Assembly (NCBI GenBank): GCA_030431635.1
Contig: JAUIIL010000003.1
Location: 186,001 to 250,000, forward strand
Source of the DNA: Bacteriovoracia bacterium
Lineage (GTDB): Bacteria; Bdellovibrionota; Bacteriovoracia; Bacteriovoracales; Bacteriovoracaceae
DNA length: 64,000 bases
Direction of reading: 5' to 3'
Both the position numbers and the translations under genes were made by a program. The notes beneath the pieces were generated by a model, which was not told the origin of the DNA, did not search any database, and was given only the letters and a program-made list of their open reading frames with translations. Numbering within the stretch: the first letter of the stretch is position 1; every line of letters begins with the position of its first letter. Below, piece after piece: positions 21,313 through 34,496 of this stretch.

Positions 21313-22089
21313 ATGTTAATTGATTGGTTTACTATTATAGCTCAACTTATTAACTTTCTTATTTTAGTTTGGCTTCTAAAGCGTTTTCTCTATAAACCAA
21401 TTCTCCATGCTATTGATGAGAGAGAGACACAAATTGCTGGCAAAATTTCAAACGCTGAAACAATTGAATTAAATGCTAAAAAAGAAAGTGACGAACTCCA
21501 AGCTAAAATAAAAGAAATTGATGACCAACGGGCCACGCTCTTAGCTAAAGCAGCGACTAAAGCCGAAACCGAACGCGAGAGATTACTTGAAGAGGCAAAA
21601 AAAGAAATTGCGTTTTTTACAGAAAAAAGACGTAAGGATTTCAAGCGAGAAGAAAAGGATATTAATAAAAGAATTATTCAACAAATGCAAAATGAGGTAT
21701 TTGCGATCATTCGCAAAGTACTGCTCGATCTCGCTGGAACAAAATTAGAATCTCAGATAGTCGATGCTTTTATTCAGCGATTGAGTGAATTAGATGAAGA
21801 TAAGAATAATTTTATAAAGTCATTACCCTCTTCTTCGAATTCTTTAGACCAAGGAATTATTCGAAGTACCACCCAGCTTACATTAAAACAACGTAAGGCA
21901 ATTGAGGACGCAATTAGCGAAAATTTTAATATAAAAAGTGAACTTCAGTTTGAGATTGTTCCAGATCTTTTTAGCGGAATAGAATTTATTATGAATGGGC
22001 AAAAGCTAGCGTGGAGCATCGAAGATTATTTAGCTTCTCTGGAGACAAAAGTTCACGATTTTTTGAATCCTGAAAAGTTGGCACCATGA
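21313..22089 (+). CDS. atpF: N-type ATPase, b subunit (long form)
   Basis: The start is the ATG at 21313, 5 bases after atpE ends. The 258-residue protein has one N-terminal membrane helix (about 5-27, [21 protein letters not shown]) and a long Lys/Glu-rich coiled coil to about residue 150. Its C-terminal 100 residues resemble the delta/b-delta region ([49 protein letters not shown]). Standard b subunits have about 160 residues. The extra domain stands in for the delta subunit, which has no gene here, as in other N-ATPase operons. Confidence 0.9.
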   Translation: MLIDWFTIIAQLINFLILVWLLKRFLYKPILHAIDERETQIAGKISNAETIELNAKKESDELQAKIKEIDDQRATLLAKAATKAETERERLLEEAKKEIAFFTEKRRKDFKREEKDINKRIIQQMQNEVFAIIRKVLLDLAGTKLESQIVDAFIQRLSELDEDKNNFIKSLPSSSNSLDQGIIRSTTQLTLKQRKAIEDAISENFNIKSELQFEIVPDLFSGIEFIMNGQKLAWSIEDYLASLETKVHDFLNPEKLAP

Positions 22090-23633
22090 AAAACTCAACT
22101 GAAACTCTTGATGAAGTTATAGAACTTGCATTTTCTGATTTAAGCGAAGTACTTGAATCATACTCACCTCAATTGAAGTTTCAGGAAGTAGGTTATATCG
22201 CAAGCATCACAACAGGTATTGCAAAGGTTACGGGTTTACCCGGAGTTGGTTTTGATGAATTAGTGATCTTTCCACGTAATGTTCTTGGTATTGCATTTAA
22301 TATTGATGTAGATGAAATTGGTGTTGTTTTACTCGGTGATCATTCAAAGCTTCAAGCTGGAGATGAGGTTTATAGGACAGGTCGAGTAATGGATGTACCT
22401 GTGGGAAATAAACTACTTGGTCGAGTTATCGATCCTCTTGGCCGAGCGTTGGATGAAAAAGGTCCTGTCATGTCAACTGATCGTTTGCCTATCGAACGAC
22501 TCGCAACACCCATTATGAACCGTGCACCAGTTACGGTGCCTCTTCAAACAGGAATTAAGGTTATCGATGCTCTCGTTCCAATTGGGCGTGGTCAGCGCGA
22601 GTTAATTCTTGGCGATCGTCAAACTGGAAAAACAACCATTGCAATCGATACCATTCTCAATCAAGCTGACGCTGATGTTTTGTGTGTATATTGTGCTATT
22701 GGCCAGCGATCATCGGCGGTCGCAAAGGCCGTAGCCACTTTAGAAGAAAAAGGTGCAATGGCCTACACTGTAGTGGTTGTAACGGAAGGAAACGACCCAC
22801 CAGGTTTAACTTTTATAGCACCTTATGCTGCGACCAGTATTGCTGAATTTTTTATGGAAGCAGGCAAAGATGTCTTGATCGTTTATGATGACCTCACTCA
22901 TCACGCAAGGGCCTATCGTGAGATTTCTCTTTTATTACGTCGTCCTCCTGGTCGAGAAGCATTTCCTGGTGATATCTTTTATATTCACTCGCGACTTCTC
23001 GAACGTGCTACACATTTGAACGAGAAACTTGGCGGAGGTTCACTAACGGCACTTCCCATTATTGAAACCGAAGCTCAGAATATTTCAGCCTATATTCCTA
23101 CGAACCTAATTTCAATAACAGATGGTCAAATTTATCTGTCACCAACACTTTTCGAACTTGGCGTAATGCCGGCCATTGATGTTGGAAGATCTGTTTCACG
23201 GGTAGGCGGCAAGGCCCAACGTGAGGCATACCGTGCGGTTACTGGGAATTTAAAACTTGCATACGCCCAATTTGAAGAGCTGGAAACTTTTGCGCAATTT
23301 GGTGCCCGTATGGATGAGGACACTCGCGAGATTATTGAGCATGGAAAACGAATCCGTGTATGCCTTAAACAGCCTGAGTTCTCTCCAGTCTCTGTCCAAG
23401 AACAAATAGTTGTATTGTTAGTTTTGTCGGCAGGACTATTAGATGTTGTTCCACTGGAACAAGTATCATTGGCAGAGAAAGCATTACAGGGAGCGGTAAA
23501 ACATTTACCCGCTGAGATACTTAGTCAGATTGATAGTGGAAAAATACTAACAGATAGACATCGTGATTCTATTATCGAAGCAGCTAGAAAAGTCTTAAAC
23601 GATTTCCAACCTGTTCAAAAGGGGAAGTCATGA
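22086..23633 (+). CDS. atpA: N-type ATPase, alpha subunit
   Basis: The 515-residue non-catalytic F1 alpha subunit has the P-loop GDRQTGKTT (about 176-184), the [38 protein letters not shown] block, and the arginine finger in [13 protein letters not shown]. It overlaps atpF by 4 bases and atpG by 4 bases. The first 35 residues ([18 protein letters not shown]) differ from ordinary AtpA and are typical of the N-type form. Confidence 0.95.
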   Translation: MKNSTETLDEVIELAFSDLSEVLESYSPQLKFQEVGYIASITTGIAKVTGLPGVGFDELVIFPRNVLGIAFNIDVDEIGVVLLGDHSKLQAGDEVYRTGRVMDVPVGNKLLGRVIDPLGRALDEKGPVMSTDRLPIERLATPIMNRAPVTVPLQTGIKVIDALVPIGRGQRELILGDRQTGKTTIAIDTILNQADADVLCVYCAIGQRSSAVAKAVATLEEKGAMAYTVVVVTEGNDPPGLTFIAPYAATSIAEFFMEAGKDVLIVYDDLTHHARAYREISLLLRRPPGREAFPGDIFYIHSRLLERATHLNEKLGGGSLTALPIIETEAQNISAYIPTNLISITDGQIYLSPTLFELGVMPAIDVGRSVSRVGGKAQREAYRAVTGNLKLAYAQFEELETFAQFGARMDEDTREIIEHGKRIRVCLKQPEFSPVSVQEQIVVLLVLSAGLLDVVPLEQVSLAEKALQGAVKHLPAEILSQIDSGKILTDRHRDSIIEAARKVLNDFQPVQKGKS

Positions 23634-24547
23634 GCCAAACAATTGCGAACTTGCACAGAAAAATAAAAGTAGCCGATGATCTTCAAAAAGTCGTACGGAC
23701 AATGAAAGCCATGGCGGCTTCATCTATAGGTCAATATGAAAAATCGATGCACTCCTCATCTGAGTATTACCGTACAATTGAACTGGGACTCGGAGTATGC
23801 CTGCGTAAAATCACGAGCGAATCTACTTCGATATTGCCTTTAGTATCGCAATTTAAAAAAAGGTCAAGAAATATTAGTGTGGTCGTTTTTGGTTCCGACC
23901 AAGGTTTAGTTGGACAATTTAATAATGTCGTAGCTGCACATGCAGTTAATACTCTTAACGAACGACCTGGGAATCATCGTGTTTGGGCAATTGGAGAACG
24001 TGTACAAGCTCACTTAGAAGATATTGGCTTAAGTTTAGAGGGAACATTTTCTTTACCAAAGTCTGTGAAGGCAATTACTCCTCTTGTCGGTGAAATTCTT
24101 ATTGATACCAATGCAGATGATCTTGAGAGTGATTGTGATGAACTCTATCTAATCTATAATCACAGAACTTCTGCTGCTAACTATGAACCGAAAAGTTTAC
24201 GTCTTCTTCCGTTAGATAATTTTTGGCAAAATGATCTGAGTAAATGCCATTGGCCGACTAAAAATTTACCTGAGGTTTTGACTGTAAAGGACTCGACTTT
24301 GAAAGCTCTTATTCGTGAATATCTTTTTGTTTCAATTTTTCGAACTTGCACGGAATCTCTTGCAAGTGAAAACGTCAGTCGTTTGTTAGCAATGCAGAGA
24401 GCTGACAAAAATATTGAAGAACTGTTGGGGGATTTAAAAGGGACATTTTATCGTTTGCGTCAAGGAAATATAGACGAGGAACTCTTCGATGTTGTTTCTG
24501 GTTTTGAAGCGTTATCCAAGGACTCTTTACTAAGGACATTAGTATGA
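23630..24547 (+). CDS. atpG: N-type ATPase, gamma subunit
   Basis: The 305-residue central-stalk subunit has an N-terminal coiled-coil helix ([23 protein letters not shown]), a Rossmann-like middle with [13 protein letters not shown], and a C-terminal helix ([41 protein letters not shown]). It links the c-ring to the alpha/beta hexamer. It ends the ATPase operon and overlaps ppk2 by 4 bases. The whole set atpDCQRBEFAG is complete. Confidence 0.93.
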   Translation: MSQTIANLHRKIKVADDLQKVVRTMKAMAASSIGQYEKSMHSSSEYYRTIELGLGVCLRKITSESTSILPLVSQFKKRSRNISVVVFGSDQGLVGQFNNVVAAHAVNTLNERPGNHRVWAIGERVQAHLEDIGLSLEGTFSLPKSVKAITPLVGEILIDTNADDLESDCDELYLIYNHRTSAANYEPKSLRLLPLDNFWQNDLSKCHWPTKNLPEVLTVKDSTLKALIREYLFVSIFRTCTESLASENVSRLLAMQRADKNIEELLGDLKGTFYRLRQGNIDEELFDVVSGFEALSKDSLLRTLV

Positions 24548-25413
24548 AAATTAAGATAAAAGGTTATTGTATTTCAAGCAACGAAATAATTAGTCTGAAA
24601 AAATTGGCCACTCAGATAAAGCCCCTTTATGATTCTAAGAAAAAATACCACAAAACTCTTAAGGCACAGGTTGATGAACTAAGGTCTCTACAGCAAGTGC
24701 ATTATGCATCTGATCGCTATTCTATTTTGCTAATTTTTCAAGGGATGGATGCTGCTGGAAAAGATGGGGTCATTCGACATGTGATGTCAGGGGTCAATCC
24801 GCAAGGCTGCCAGGTGTTCAGTTTTCAGCACCCTAGTGTTGGTGAATTGCAACATGATTTTCTTTGGCGCACGACCTGTAGCCTACCTGAACGTGGTCGA
24901 ATCGGTATTTTTAATCGTTCTTATTATGAAGAGGTTCTCATTACTCGGGTTCACCCAGAGATTTTGCGCGGCCAAGGACTTCCAGATGAATTGCTTAACG
25001 AAAAAACAATTTGGAAACAAAGGTATCGCTCCATCGTTGACTTTGAAGCGCATCTTCATCGCAACGGAACTCGAATCATAAAATTCTTTCTTCATCAGTC
25101 TAAGGAAGAGCAGAGAAAGCGTTTTTTAAAGCGCATCGACGATCCCCAAAAAAATTGGAAGTTAAGTATCGCTGATATTAAAGAAAGAGGTTATTGGGAT
25201 GATTATATGAAGGCCTATGAAGATTGTTTGGCCAGCACAAGTACCAAAGAAGCGCCATGGTATGTTGTCCCTGCAGATGATAAAAAAAATGCACGACTGA
25301 TTATTTCAGAAATTATTTTAGATGTATTCAAAGAACTAAAATTGCACTTTCCAAAGTCTAGTCTCGCACATCGCAAAGAATTGGAATCAATTCGTAAAGA
25401 TCTTGAGAAATGA
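24544..25413 (+). CDS. ppk2: polyphosphate kinase 2
   Basis: The 289-residue PPK2-family kinase has Walker [10 protein letters not shown] (about 67-75), the lid/Walker B block [21 protein letters not shown] (about 118-138), and [29 protein letters not shown]2 enzymes use polyphosphate to phosphorylate nucleoside mono- or diphosphates, or run in reverse. Single-domain forms of this size usually make ADP or ATP. Its translational coupling to the ATPase and to the glucan synthase (4-base overlap each side) suggests shared control of cell energy storage. Confidence 0.92.
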   Translation: MKIKIKGYCISSNEIISLKKLATQIKPLYDSKKKYHKTLKAQVDELRSLQQVHYASDRYSILLIFQGMDAAGKDGVIRHVMSGVNPQGCQVFSFQHPSVGELQHDFLWRTTCSLPERGRIGIFNRSYYEEVLITRVHPEILRGQGLPDELLNEKTIWKQRYRSIVDFEAHLHRNGTRIIKFFLHQSKEEQRKRFLKRIDDPQKNWKLSIADIKERGYWDDYMKAYEDCLASTSTKEAPWYVVPADDKKNARLIISEIILDVFKELKLHFPKSSLAHRKELESIRKDLEK

Positions 25414-28400
25414 TGAAAAAAGTAAAAAAATCAGAAAAAGACAATAACTTTCTTGAGATGCCATCAAATCTTAAATTTGAAGACCCTATTCGGGATGAAA
25501 TATTTAGCCCAGAAAGACTAGAACAATACGCACTTTACTTATCCTCTGAGATCTCGGTTGCAATCACAAAAAAACGGGGGCGATCACTTTTGCCTCGTCT
25601 TGAAGAAAACTATCAATGTCTAGTACGGGCCTATAAAAAACTCGCTGAATCCGTCCAACAAGGGCTTACGATTTCTCCCGCAGGTGAGTGGTTTATTGAT
25701 AATTTTCACATCATTGAAGAGCAAGTGAGAGAAGTGCGTGAAGACTTACCTGAAGCCTACTACCGTGAGCTTCCAAAAACACTAAACGGTGATTTAGCTG
25801 GTTATCCGCAGGTCTATGTCATTGCCCTCGCCTTAGTTGCTCACCAAGATAGTCATATCGATATTGAAACAGTGAGAAAATTTCTTCATCAATACCAAAC
25901 TGTTAAACCGCTTTTGATAGGAGAAGTTTGGGCCATCGCTATTGCGCTTAGACTTGTGCTAATCGAAAATCTAAGAAGACTCGCCAATCAGATTGTCCAT
26001 TTTCAGGAAATTCAAGAATGGGCCGATGATTGTGCTGATCAGATTCTCAGCGCTGCCAAAACGTCAGAAACAAAGATTCAAGAAGTTAAAAATGAGCTTA
26101 TTAAAGAATTGGAAAAATCTGAGACCTCCGATTTATTTATCATCGTACAACTATCAAAACGCCTGCGAGAGCAGTCATCTAAAGTCTTGCCAATATCTGA
26201 TTGCTTGGAACAACATTTAGCTAGTCAAGATCTGAGCTTTGAACATGTGCTTCATGCTGAATATCAGAGACAAGCGGCATCCCAAGTGACCGTGAGTAAT
26301 ATTGTGGGCAGCATGCGCCTATTATCAAATATAGACTGGCAGGATTTTTTTGAAAATGTGAATTTGGTTGATCCTATCTTGGCAGAAGACCCATCTAAAT
26401 CCTATGACATCATGGATTTCAAAAGCCGGGATCGATATCGTCACGTTATTGAAAAAATACAAAAGAAAACAGGTGTAAGTGAAATAGAAATTGCTTCAGA
26501 TGTATTAGCGCTTTCAGAAGAGGCGTATCATGAGAAATCTGAAGACCCACGAAAATACCATGTGGGTTATTACCTAATTGATCATGGACTGAAGACTTTA
26601 GAGCAAAGAATTGGATATCATACTTCATTAGCGGAAGATTTTAAGCGTAAAATACTTGATCACCCGAGCGCGTTTTATTTTTCAGTATTGTTTATTATGA
26701 CATTGCTGATTTTGACACCTTTATTATTTTACTCTTATTGGCAAAATGGCCAGCTATGGAGTTTGGCCCTGATTGCCATCGCGGCGATAATTCCGATCAG
26801 TGATAGTTGTCTGAATCTGTTAAATCTTTTTGTTACCCGCTTAATAAAACCCAGAGTTTTACCTAAAATTGATTTGGACAAAGATATTCCCAACCTTGAA
26901 AATGCATTTGTCATTGTTCCTACAATCCTTGCGGATAAAAATGCAGCATCAAGAGTTTTGGATGGTCTAGAAATCCGCTATTTATCAAATCATGAAGATA
27001 ATCTCTTTTTTGCTTTATTAAGTGACTTTGTGGACTCGAACTCGGAATCAATGGATGAAGATAGTGAATTGCTCGATTTTCTCATTAGCGGCATTGATGA
27101 ACTCAATCAAAAGTATTCTAATCATCACAAAAAGTTTTTTCTTTTTCATAGAAAACGTTTGTGGAATTGCTCGGAAAATAAATGGATGGGTTTTGAGAGA
27201 AAGCGCGGGAAAATCCATGAATTTAATCGATTTCTGCGTGGAGCAGAGGACACAAGTTTTATTATCGCTCCTTCGTTTAGTGAACTATTCTCAAAAATTA
27301 ATTATGTCATAACATTGGATTCTGATACTCAATTACCTAGAGGTTCCGCAAAAAAGCTTCTAGGTACAATTCTACATCCCTTAAACCGGCCACAATTCAA
27401 TCTGCAAACAGGTCGTGTGATTCAGGGCTACGGCATTTTACAACCTCGCATCAGCATTACACCCGAAAGCTCAGAGCGTTCTTGGTTTGCAAGAATATTC
27501 TCAGGACACACAGGTATTGATCCTTATACCACTGCTGTTTCAGATGTTTATCAAGATCTATTTGGTGAGGGCATATACACAGGAAAGGGTTTGTATCATG
27601 TTGATTGTTTTGAAAAAGCTTTAGCTGGAAGAGTGCCTGAAAACGCCTTACTTAGTCATGACTTATTTGAAGGTCTTTTTGCAAGAACAGCATTAGTGAC
27701 CGAGATCGAGTTTTTAGATGACTACCCCTCACAATATGAAGCCTTTGGCAAAAGACAGCATCGATGGTCCCGAGGAGATTGGCAAATATTACCTTGGTTA
27801 TTCCCCTATGTTCCTGGTGTCAACGGCACAAAAGTTCGCAACCATCTTCCCCTTATATCAAGGTGGAAGATTTTTGATAACCTACGACGAAGTTTGGTTT
27901 CTACGATGATGCTGTTGTGGCTCTTCTTAGGCTGGACGGTATTACCAGGACCCAACGGTATTTGGTCACTAATTGCCCTTTTAGTACTGGCCTTCCCTTT
28001 TTATGCTCACGCTACCAGTAATCTTTTGCTCCATCCCAGGGGAAATCCTTGGACTAGTCATTTTTGGAATGTCTGGGGAGATATCAGAACAAATAGCACG
28101 CAGCTTATTTTATCTATTATTTGTATTCCTCATCAAGCCTACTTACATAGTGATGCTATCCTAAGAACTCTCTATCGGGTATATTTTTCAAAAAAGAACC
28201 TTTTAAACTGGCAGACTGCCGCCGATGTTGAATCAAGATTAAATACTCAAGGCGGACTTTCGGCACAACTTATTTTGGCCCCAATCTTTATTTCATTGGC
28301 CATCTATGCATTTTTATTTCATTTTTATCCGCGATCACTTATTTTTGCGTCTCCCTTTCTTTTAAGTTGGATCTTATTTCCCATTATCATAAAAAAAATA

Positions 28401-31400
28401 AGTCGTATCCGATTAAAACCGAGAGCAATATTACAACCCTTTGAAATCGATCAACTTCGTAATATTACAAGAAAAACTTGGAACTTTTTTGAAACCTTTG
28501 TGACTGAAGAAGAAAACTGGCTAGCTCCCGATAATTTTCAGGAAGATCCAAAGCCTTTGGTTGCCCATCGTACTTCACCGACCAATATGGGGTTGCTCTT
28601 ACTTTCAACCTGCTCTGCTCATAACTTAGGTTATATCGGATCAATTGATATGCTAGAGAGACTCCGACGAACATTGTCTACAATGCTAAAACTAGAACGC
28701 TGTTTCGGGCATTTCTATAATTGGTATAATACCCAAACATTACAACCGCTGGACCCCAAATATATTTCAACTGTCGATAGCGGTAATCTGGCCGGGCATC
28801 TTATTACTGTCAAACAGAGCTGCTTATCTATAATAAACGGACCGATTATATCCCACCAATACTTAAAAGGTATTTTTGATACCCTCAAGATTGTTGAGGA
28901 GAAGATAAACAAGCGGGAGATTAATTTACTCGTATCAAATAAAATCAAAGACAATCTTTTGCAGACTAAAATCCAAGAGTGCTTAGAGTTCTGCACTCTT
29001 GATAATGAGTCCTCACTATTTGAATACCGATGCACGTTAATGAAAATTAAAACCAATTTAGAAACCTTGGATCAAATTATTGATTCCCTCAAATATAAAG
29101 ACGGAGAAGCTCAAGATGAAACCATAATAGCATGGATAAGGTATTTACTTGAAATGAGTAAATCGTATATCAGTCAAATAGATAGTTTTTTACCTAATTT
29201 AGAAGAGAAAGTTCTAAGTGACATATCTCATTTACTAGAAAAAGAGGATTCACACTTGTTCTCCAAGTGGCAACAATTTATTGGATCCCTAGGATCAGTT
29301 AAGAGTATGAGAGAACATCAACACCTATGCAAGGATATTTTAAACCTAATCATACATACTCAGATTGAAGGGCAGTCAGAGAATATTTTACTTCAGGTGC
29401 AACCGGCCTTTACCAGGGTTTACGATTTTTGTAATCAAGTGAGCGAGATCGCAATAGAGTTATCAGAAGCTTGTGACAAGCTTGTCGGCAATATGGACTT
29501 TAAGTCGTTGTTTAATAGTCAGCGGAAGTTATTTTCAATTGGCTATAATGTCGAACACGGAGTGCTTGATAATTCTTTTTATGATCTCTTGGCATCTGAA
29601 TCACGACTAGCAAGCTTTATTGCTATCGCAAAAGGAGATGTCCCTCAAAGTCATTGGTTCCATTTAGGGCGCCAAATGACCTCTGTCTACAAACAAAGAG
29701 CATTAATCTCTTGGTCAGCATCAATGTTTGAGTATCTGATGCCTTTGCTCGTCATGAAAAACTATTCCAATACATTGTTAAATGAAACTCAAACTGCAGT
29801 CATTAAGCAGCAGATCACTTATAGTAAAATGCTTATGATTCCTTGGGGAATATCAGAGTCGGCCTATAATGCAAGAGATCTGCAGATGAATTATCAGTAT
29901 GGCCCGTTTGGAATTCCGGGGTTAGGACTTAAGCGGGGACTTAGTAATGACATTGTCATATCACCTTATTCCACGGCATTGGCGGCTATGGTTTCAACTC
30001 TAGAGGTTTTTAATAATTTCAAGCGATTGATTGGTGAAAAGCTATTAACTGATTTTGGATTTTACGAATCAATCGATTATACCAAAAGCCGAATTCGGCC
30101 GGGTCAAAATCATGTCATTATCAGAAGCTTCATGATTCATCATCAAGGTATGATTCTGACTTCTCTTGATAATGTTTTAAACGATAATGTGTTACAGAAT
30201 CGTTTTCATGACGATTTAATGGTGCGCTCTTCGGAGCTTCTCCTACAAGAACGAACTCCCAAAAAAGTTAGTATTTCTCACCCAAGATCTGAGGAAACCC
30301 ATCGCAAGAAATCTGAAGTTTACGGTAAGCATCCTTATTTACACCATATCAATTTAGTGAATACGGCCCATCCTATAACCCAAGTGCTTTCCAATGGCAA
30401 GTATACGGTGGCACTAACTGCATCAGGTTCAGGGTTTTCTAAATGTGGAAATGTATCTCTTTCGAGATGGAACGAAGACTCAATCAGAGATGGCGCTGGA
30501 AACTATATTTTTATTGAAGACACAGTTTCAAACTTAAATTGGTCCGCAAGCTTCGCGCCAATGAATAAGGGATCAAGGGCATACAAAACTAGTTTCTCAG
30601 AGCACAAAGCTGAGTTTTGGTGTCATAAAAACGAAGTGGCTTCTCATATAGAAGTGATTGTGTCATCTGAGGATGATGTCGAGATGAGAAGAATAACCTT
30701 GATAAACCATTCTGATGTGGAAAGAATATTAAACATTACAAGCTATCTTGAACCAATTCTAACAACCCTGCAAGCTGATATTGCCCACCCCGCCTTTAGT
30801 AATTTATTTATTGAAACAGAGTATATCCCATCCAGAACGGCATTGCTCGCCCACCGTAGGAAACGCAGTTTAGCTGAAGATGAAATTTGGGGAATTCATT
30901 TGGTGACTTTTGGCGCAGATAATACACAAGCGGTTCAATATGAAACGAGTAGAAACAATTTTATTGGACGTACAAACGATATTTCTACACCCCGAGTGAT
31001 TAAGAAGGGAGTTCCTTTATCCAGTAGAGTTGGTGCAGTTTTAGATCCTATTTTATCATTGAGAAAACAAGTGACGTTAGCTCCGAATGCAACTGTGCAC
31101 TTGTGCTTTGTATCTGGTCTAACTCATTCTCGTGAAGAAGCTTTGAGACTCATCGATCGTTACCATCATCAGCATATTTTTGATCGAGAAGATGAAATGG
31201 GATGGACTCAAAGTCAAGCCGAACTGAGACATTTGGATATTAGTTTTGACGAAGCAAAGTCCTTTCAAAAATTAGGAAATAGCTTGCTATATCCTTGTGG
31301 TCCGATGAGATCCGTACGGAGCAAAGAAGTTACAAGTCTAAAGTCTCAATCAGCACTTTGGACCTATGGAATTAGTGGAGACAATTCAATACTTTTTGTT

Positions 31401-34181
31401 ATTATTAAAAAACAGCATGAGATCCCCCTTATCCGCCAGCTTTTGCATGCCCATGAATATTTTAGATATAAAGGTATTAGTTATGACTTGGTCATTTTAA
31501 ATGCAGAAACCAGCTCCTACCGACTAGAACTTCAGGATGAACTTTTGCATCAGGTGAGAATGGCGGGGCAGCAAGGATTACTCAATAAAGATGGGGGGAT
31601 TTTTGTATTAAGAAAAGAAACTATTCCTGCGGAGGATATTTCATTATTCCGAACAATTGCACGGATTTTTATCAATGCTGAAAACGGAAATCTGAGGGAG
31701 CAGATAGAGCGTTTAAAATTGAGTAGACATATTTTAAAAGACATTTCAGCGAGAGACGATTTACCCAAAGTGAAACTCAAGCATGAAACGATTCCTTTAA
31801 ATATTCCTAAAAGACAGTTTGAAAATGGCTTTGGCGGATTTACAGAAGATGAGAAAGAATACGTTATTTTCCTCGAATCAAATGATTCAACACCAGCTCC
31901 TTGGTGTAATGTCATTGCCAATGATAAAGAGTTTGGTTTTTTAGTTTCAGAGCGAGGAAGTTCTTGTACATGGTCTAAAAATAGTCGAGAAAACCGCATT
32001 ACTCCATGGAGTAATGATCCTGTTTCTGATCCTTCAGGTGAGAGCATTTATCTTGTTGATCTGGGTTCAGGAGAAAAATGGTCACCGACCCCCGCTCCCA
32101 TGAAAGGTCCTGGGCCCTATAAAGTTTCTCATGGGCAAGGTTATACCCACTTTGAAAATAATAACTACGGAATTCAGCAAAGACTATTGATGTTTTGCTC
32201 GACAAACAAAGAAGTAAAAGTAAATCAATTGACATTAAAAAATGAAAGCAACTTTACGCGTAAGCTCTCTCTCTTTTACTATGTCGAATTGGTACTCGGA
32301 TCTCAGCGTAGCCAGTCAGCTCATCATATCATTACTGAACAAGGAAAAGTTCAAAATGTCTTTTTTGCCCGCAATCCTTATAGTGATGACTTTGGTAAAC
32401 GGCTCACTTATACCGCGGTCAACGGACCTGTTTCATCTTTTACCTGCAATCGCGAAAGTTTTTTGGGGCTCCAAGGAAATTGTAAAAATCCATCAGGTCT
32501 GAATGGTCAAAAGTTAAATGGACAGATTGGAGCCGGTCTTGATCCATGCTTTACCCTCCAAGTGATTGTAGAACTGGCACCCCATGAAGAAAAAGAAATC
32601 AATTTTCTTTTAGGACAGACCGCATCCGAAGCTGAAATTTATCCTATTGTCGAAGACATTTTTCGCAAAGATAAGGTCGTATTTGAATTTAATCAGGTGA
32701 GAGATTATTGGGACAAGATCTTAAACGTAGTACAAATTAAAACCTCGCTGCCTGAGTTTGATATTCTTATCAATCGTTGGTTATTGTACCAAAACCTATC
32801 TTGTCGAATTTGGGCCCGTACAGCTTTTTATCAATCAGGAGGGGCCTTTGGCTTCAGAGATCAATTGCAAGATGTGACAGCATTACTTCACTGCGCTCCT
32901 CAAATCGCACGCAAACAGATCTTATTAGCAGCAGCTTGCCAGTTCAAAGAGGGTGATGTGCTACATTGGTGGCATCCGCCATCAAATAAGGGAGTTCGCA
33001 CTCACTTTTCGGATGATCTCTTATGGCTTCCCTTTACTGTTGCAACATATGTAAAAGTTGTGGGTGATTATGCTGTTATCGACGAAGTCATCCCTTTTAT
33101 TGAAGGACCAGAGCTTGCGCAGGAGCAAGAGGATTTATATTTTCAGCCACAGGTAAGTGAAGTTTCTGCATCACTCTATGATCACTGTGTGAAAGCAATT
33201 GATCGGAGTTTAGAGCTTGGAGTACATGGCTTACCTTTAATTGGCACTGGTGATTGGAATGATGGAATGAATCAGATAGGTGTTAAGGGTAAAGGAGAAA
33301 GTGTGTGGATGGCCTGGTTTCTCATCACGACCTTAAGAAATTTCATGAAGCTTTGTGAACAAAAAAATGATACTGAAAGAATTGTTGCTTATAAGGCCCA
33401 TATTAGAGAGCTGAGTAATGCTCTTGAGACTGCGGGCTGGGATGGTAAGTGGTACAAACGAGCATTTTTTGACGATGGAACACCATTAGGTTCAATAGAA
33501 AATGATGAATGTACAATCGACTCGCTTACACAATCCTGGGCGGCACTTTCAGAAGTAGCTAAACCTGAACATCTCGAAATGGCAATGGCATCACTTAGTG
33601 AATATCTTGTTAAAGAAGAAGATCAATTAATTATCTTATTTACACCTCCTTTTGATAAAACCAAACTTAATCCCGGTTATATTAAAGGTTATCCCCCCGG
33701 AGTTCGAGAAAATGGAGGCCAATACACTCATGCGGCAGTATGGGCCGCTATGGCCTTTGCCGCAAACAAGGATGGTGACCAAGCATTTAAAATAATGTCA
33801 ATTTTAAACCCTATTAACCATTCAAGAACAAAAGACCAAGCACTTATTTATAAAGTAGAACCATACGTGATCTCAGCGGATGTATACTCTAATCCTTCTT
33901 TAATAGGACGCGGAGGTTGGAGTTGGTATACTGGTTCAGCAGGATGGTACTATCGAGCATTTACGGAATCTATTTTGGGCATTTACCGAGAAGGAAATAA
34001 TCTTCGCATTGATCCTTGCCTTCCAAAAATTTTATCTGAATATCAAATCAATTATAAATTTGGATCGACCCTTTATAAAATTCAAGTTAAACGTAGTGTG
34101 AGTAGAGAAGACATAACGAATCCAAACATTTTTTTAATTGATGATGGCGAAATCCATTATATTAATATTGTCGTGAAATAA
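25410..34181 (+). CDS. ndvB: cyclic beta-1,2-glucan synthase
   Basis: This very large protein (2,923 residues) has the order and size of NdvB/Cgs. A long N-terminal part precedes membrane helices near 415-475, then comes the GT84 domain with the D-x-D site [11 protein letters not shown] (about 632) and Q-x-x-R-W in [11 protein letters not shown] (about 783). More helices follow near 830-1010, then two long carbohydrate-binding/glucoamylase-like regions. The C-terminal GH94 phosphorylase-like domain has [14 protein letters not shown] (about 2480) and [13 protein letters not shown] (about 2611), which contains the catalytic Asp of GH94. It polymerises UDP-glucose to beta-1,2-glucan and closes the ring. 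The glucan acts as periplasmic osmoprotectant in other bacteria. No ndvA-like exporter gene is in the window. It ends the island operon. Confidence 0.95.
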   Translation: MMKKVKKSEKDNNFLEMPSNLKFEDPIRDEIFSPERLEQYALYLSSEISVAITKKRGRSLLPRLEENYQCLVRAYKKLAESVQQGLTISPAGEWFIDNFHIIEEQVREVREDLPEAYYRELPKTLNGDLAGYPQVYVIALALVAHQDSHIDIETVRKFLHQYQTVKPLLIGEVWAIAIALRLVLIENLRRLANQIVHFQEIQEWADDCADQILSAAKTSETKIQEVKNELIKELEKSETSDLFIIVQLSKRLREQSSKVLPISDCLEQHLASQDLSFEHVLHAEYQRQAASQVTVSNIVGSMRLLSNIDWQDFFENVNLVDPILAEDPSKSYDIMDFKSRDRYRHVIEKIQKKTGVSEIEIASDVLALSEEAYHEKSEDPRKYHVGYYLIDHGLKTLEQRIGYHTSLAEDFKRKILDHPSAFYFSVLFIMTLLILTPLLFYSYWQNGQLWSLALIAIAAIIPISDSCLNLLNLFVTRLIKPRVLPKIDLDKDIPNLENAFVIVPTILADKNAASRVLDGLEIRYLSNHEDNLFFALLSDFVDSNSESMDEDSELLDFLISGIDELNQKYSNHHKKFFLFHRKRLWNCSENKWMGFERKRGKIHEFNRFLRGAEDTSFIIAPSFSELFSKINYVITLDSDTQLPRGSAKKLLGTILHPLNRPQFNLQTGRVIQGYGILQPRISITPESSERSWFARIFSGHTGIDPYTTAVSDVYQDLFGEGIYTGKGLYHVDCFEKALAGRVPENALLSHDLFEGLFARTALVTEIEFLDDYPSQYEAFGKRQHRWSRGDWQILPWLFPYVPGVNGTKVRNHLPLISRWKIFDNLRRSLVSTMMLLWLFLGWTVLPGPNGIWSLIALLVLAFPFYAHATSNLLLHPRGNPWTSHFWNVWGDIRTNSTQLILSIICIPHQAYLHSDAILRTLYRVYFSKKNLLNWQTAADVESRLNTQGGLSAQLILAPIFISLAIYAFLFHFYPRSLIFASPFLLSWILFPIIIKKISRIRLKPRAILQPFEIDQLRNITRKTWNFFETFVTEEENWLAPDNFQEDPKPLVAHRTSPTNMGLLLLSTCSAHNLGYIGSIDMLERLRRTLSTMLKLERCFGHFYNWYNTQTLQPLDPKYISTVDSGNLAGHLITVKQSCLSIINGPIISHQYLKGIFDTLKIVEEKINKREINLLVSNKIKDNLLQTKIQECLEFCTLDNESSLFEYRCTLMKIKTNLETLDQIIDSLKYKDGEAQDETIIAWIRYLLEMSKSYISQIDSFLPNLEEKVLSDISHLLEKEDSHLFSKWQQFIGSLGSVKSMREHQHLCKDILNLIIHTQIEGQSENILLQVQPAFTRVYDFCNQVSEIAIELSEACDKLVGNMDFKSLFNSQRKLFSIGYNVEHGVLDNSFYDLLASESRLASFIAIAKGDVPQSHWFHLGRQMTSVYKQRALISWSASMFEYLMPLLVMKNYSNTLLNETQTAVIKQQITYSKMLMIPWGISESAYNARDLQMNYQYGPFGIPGLGLKRGLSNDIVISPYSTALAAMVSTLEVFNNFKRLIGEKLLTDFGFYESIDYTKSRIRPGQNHVIIRSFMIHHQGMILTSLDNVLNDNVLQNRFHDDLMVRSSELLLQERTPKKVSISHPRSEETHRKKSEVYGKHPYLHHINLVNTAHPITQVLSNGKYTVALTASGSGFSKCGNVSLSRWNEDSIRDGAGNYIFIEDTVSNLNWSASFAPMNKGSRAYKTSFSEHKAEFWCHKNEVASHIEVIVSSEDDVEMRRITLINHSDVERILNITSYLEPILTTLQADIAHPAFSNLFIETEYIPSRTALLAHRRKRSLAEDEIWGIHLVTFGADNTQAVQYETSRNNFIGRTNDISTPRVIKKGVPLSSRVGAVLDPILSLRKQVTLAPNATVHLCFVSGLTHSREEALRLIDRYHHQHIFDREDEMGWTQSQAELRHLDISFDEAKSFQKLGNSLLYPCGPMRSVRSKEVTSLKSQSALWTYGISGDNSILFVIIKKQHEIPLIRQLLHAHEYFRYKGISYDLVILNAETSSYRLELQDELLHQVRMAGQQGLLNKDGGIFVLRKETIPAEDISLFRTIARIFINAENGNLREQIERLKLSRHILKDISARDDLPKVKLKHETIPLNIPKRQFENGFGGFTEDEKEYVIFLESNDSTPAPWCNVIANDKEFGFLVSERGSSCTWSKNSRENRITPWSNDPVSDPSGESIYLVDLGSGEKWSPTPAPMKGPGPYKVSHGQGYTHFENNNYGIQQRLLMFCSTNKEVKVNQLTLKNESNFTRKLSLFYYVELVLGSQRSQSAHHIITEQGKVQNVFFARNPYSDDFGKRLTYTAVNGPVSSFTCNRESFLGLQGNCKNPSGLNGQKLNGQIGAGLDPCFTLQVIVELAPHEEKEINFLLGQTASEAEIYPIVEDIFRKDKVVFEFNQVRDYWDKILNVVQIKTSLPEFDILINRWLLYQNLSCRIWARTAFYQSGGAFGFRDQLQDVTALLHCAPQIARKQILLAAACQFKEGDVLHWWHPPSNKGVRTHFSDDLLWLPFTVATYVKVVGDYAVIDEVIPFIEGPELAQEQEDLYFQPQVSEVSASLYDHCVKAIDRSLELGVHGLPLIGTGDWNDGMNQIGVKGKGESVWMAWFLITTLRNFMKLCEQKNDTERIVAYKAHIRELSNALETAGWDGKWYKRAFFDDGTPLGSIENDECTIDSLTQSWAALSEVAKPEHLEMAMASLSEYLVKEEDQLIILFTPPFDKTKLNPGYIKGYPPGVRENGGQYTHAAVWAAMAFAANKDGDQAFKIMSILNPINHSRTKDQALIYKVEPYVISADVYSNPSLIGRGGWSWYTGSAGWYYRAFTESILGIYREGNNLRIDPCLPKILSEYQINYKFGSTLYKIQVKRSVSREDITNPNIFLIDDGEIHYINIVVK

Positions 34182-34187
34182 TTCTAT

Positions 34188-34211
34188 TTGACTGATATTA
34201 TTACGATATCT
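34188..34211. repeat. inner 24-bp repeat, right copy
   Basis: The segment matches 5016-5039 at 22 of 24 positions, in the same orientation, 6 bases after the glucan synthase stop. Read in the recombinase frame it gives LTDIITIS then a stop. It thus looks like a sliver of the same recombinase gene copied to the right end of the island. Confidence 0.6.
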
Positions 34212-34239
34212 TAAGAAAAATAGTTAATCGATGACAGTC

Positions 34240-34268
34240 CAAAAAAAGAGAGTGGGTTAAACTCTCTT
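34240..34268 (-). terminator. terminator for the tRNA-Asp transcript
   Basis: On the reverse strand AAGAGAGT (34261-34268) and ACTCTCTT (34246-34253) pair perfectly around a 7-base loop, followed by a T-run (34241-34247 on that strand). It lies about 50 bases past the 3' end of the tRNA-Asp gene, inside the island. The element thus seems to have supplied a terminator. It could weakly stop the glucan synthase transcript from the other side. Confidence 0.6.
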
Positions 34269-34312
34269 AATTATCTAATCACCCGAGGGTGACTTCAATT
34301 TGATTTTGATTA

Positions 34313-34330
34313 AAAATGGCGGGAGTGACG
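34313..34330. repeat. right attachment-like repeat within tRNA-Asp
   Basis: The segment is identical to 4803-4820. Positions 34317-34330 are the CCA, discriminator, acceptor 3' strand and first T-arm bases of the tRNA-Asp gene. The tRNA stays intact on the right, as expected when an element carries a copy of the target end. Confidence 0.75.
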
Positions 34331-34393
34331 AGACTCGAACTCGCGGCCTTCTGCGTGACAGGCAGACGTTATAACCAACTTAACTACACCCCC
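34317..34393 (-). tRNA. tRNA-Asp (GTC)
   Basis: The reverse strand folds into a standard cloverleaf of 77 bases. The acceptor stem is GGGGGTG/CACTCCC with discriminator G and encoded CCA. The D-arm has GTTAAGTTGGTTATAAC, the anticodon stem is TCTGC/GCAGA around loop CTGTCAC (anticodon GTC), and the T-arm contains GTTCGAG. The gene reads leftwards, so its 3' end points into the genomic island. Confidence 0.95.
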
Positions 34394-34496
34394 GCAGAAA
34401 ATTGGTAGAGCACTAATATAATGATAGGCCTTTTTTTCGTCAAGAAAGATCGTGTTTTTTTGCTAGTTTCTCTTAATAAGACTAGAATAAGCTATT

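Noticed and set aside
34240-34268. Terminator of the glucan synthase operon on the + strand
   Set aside because: The T-run is on the reverse-strand side only, so the stem fits the tRNA-Asp transcript better.
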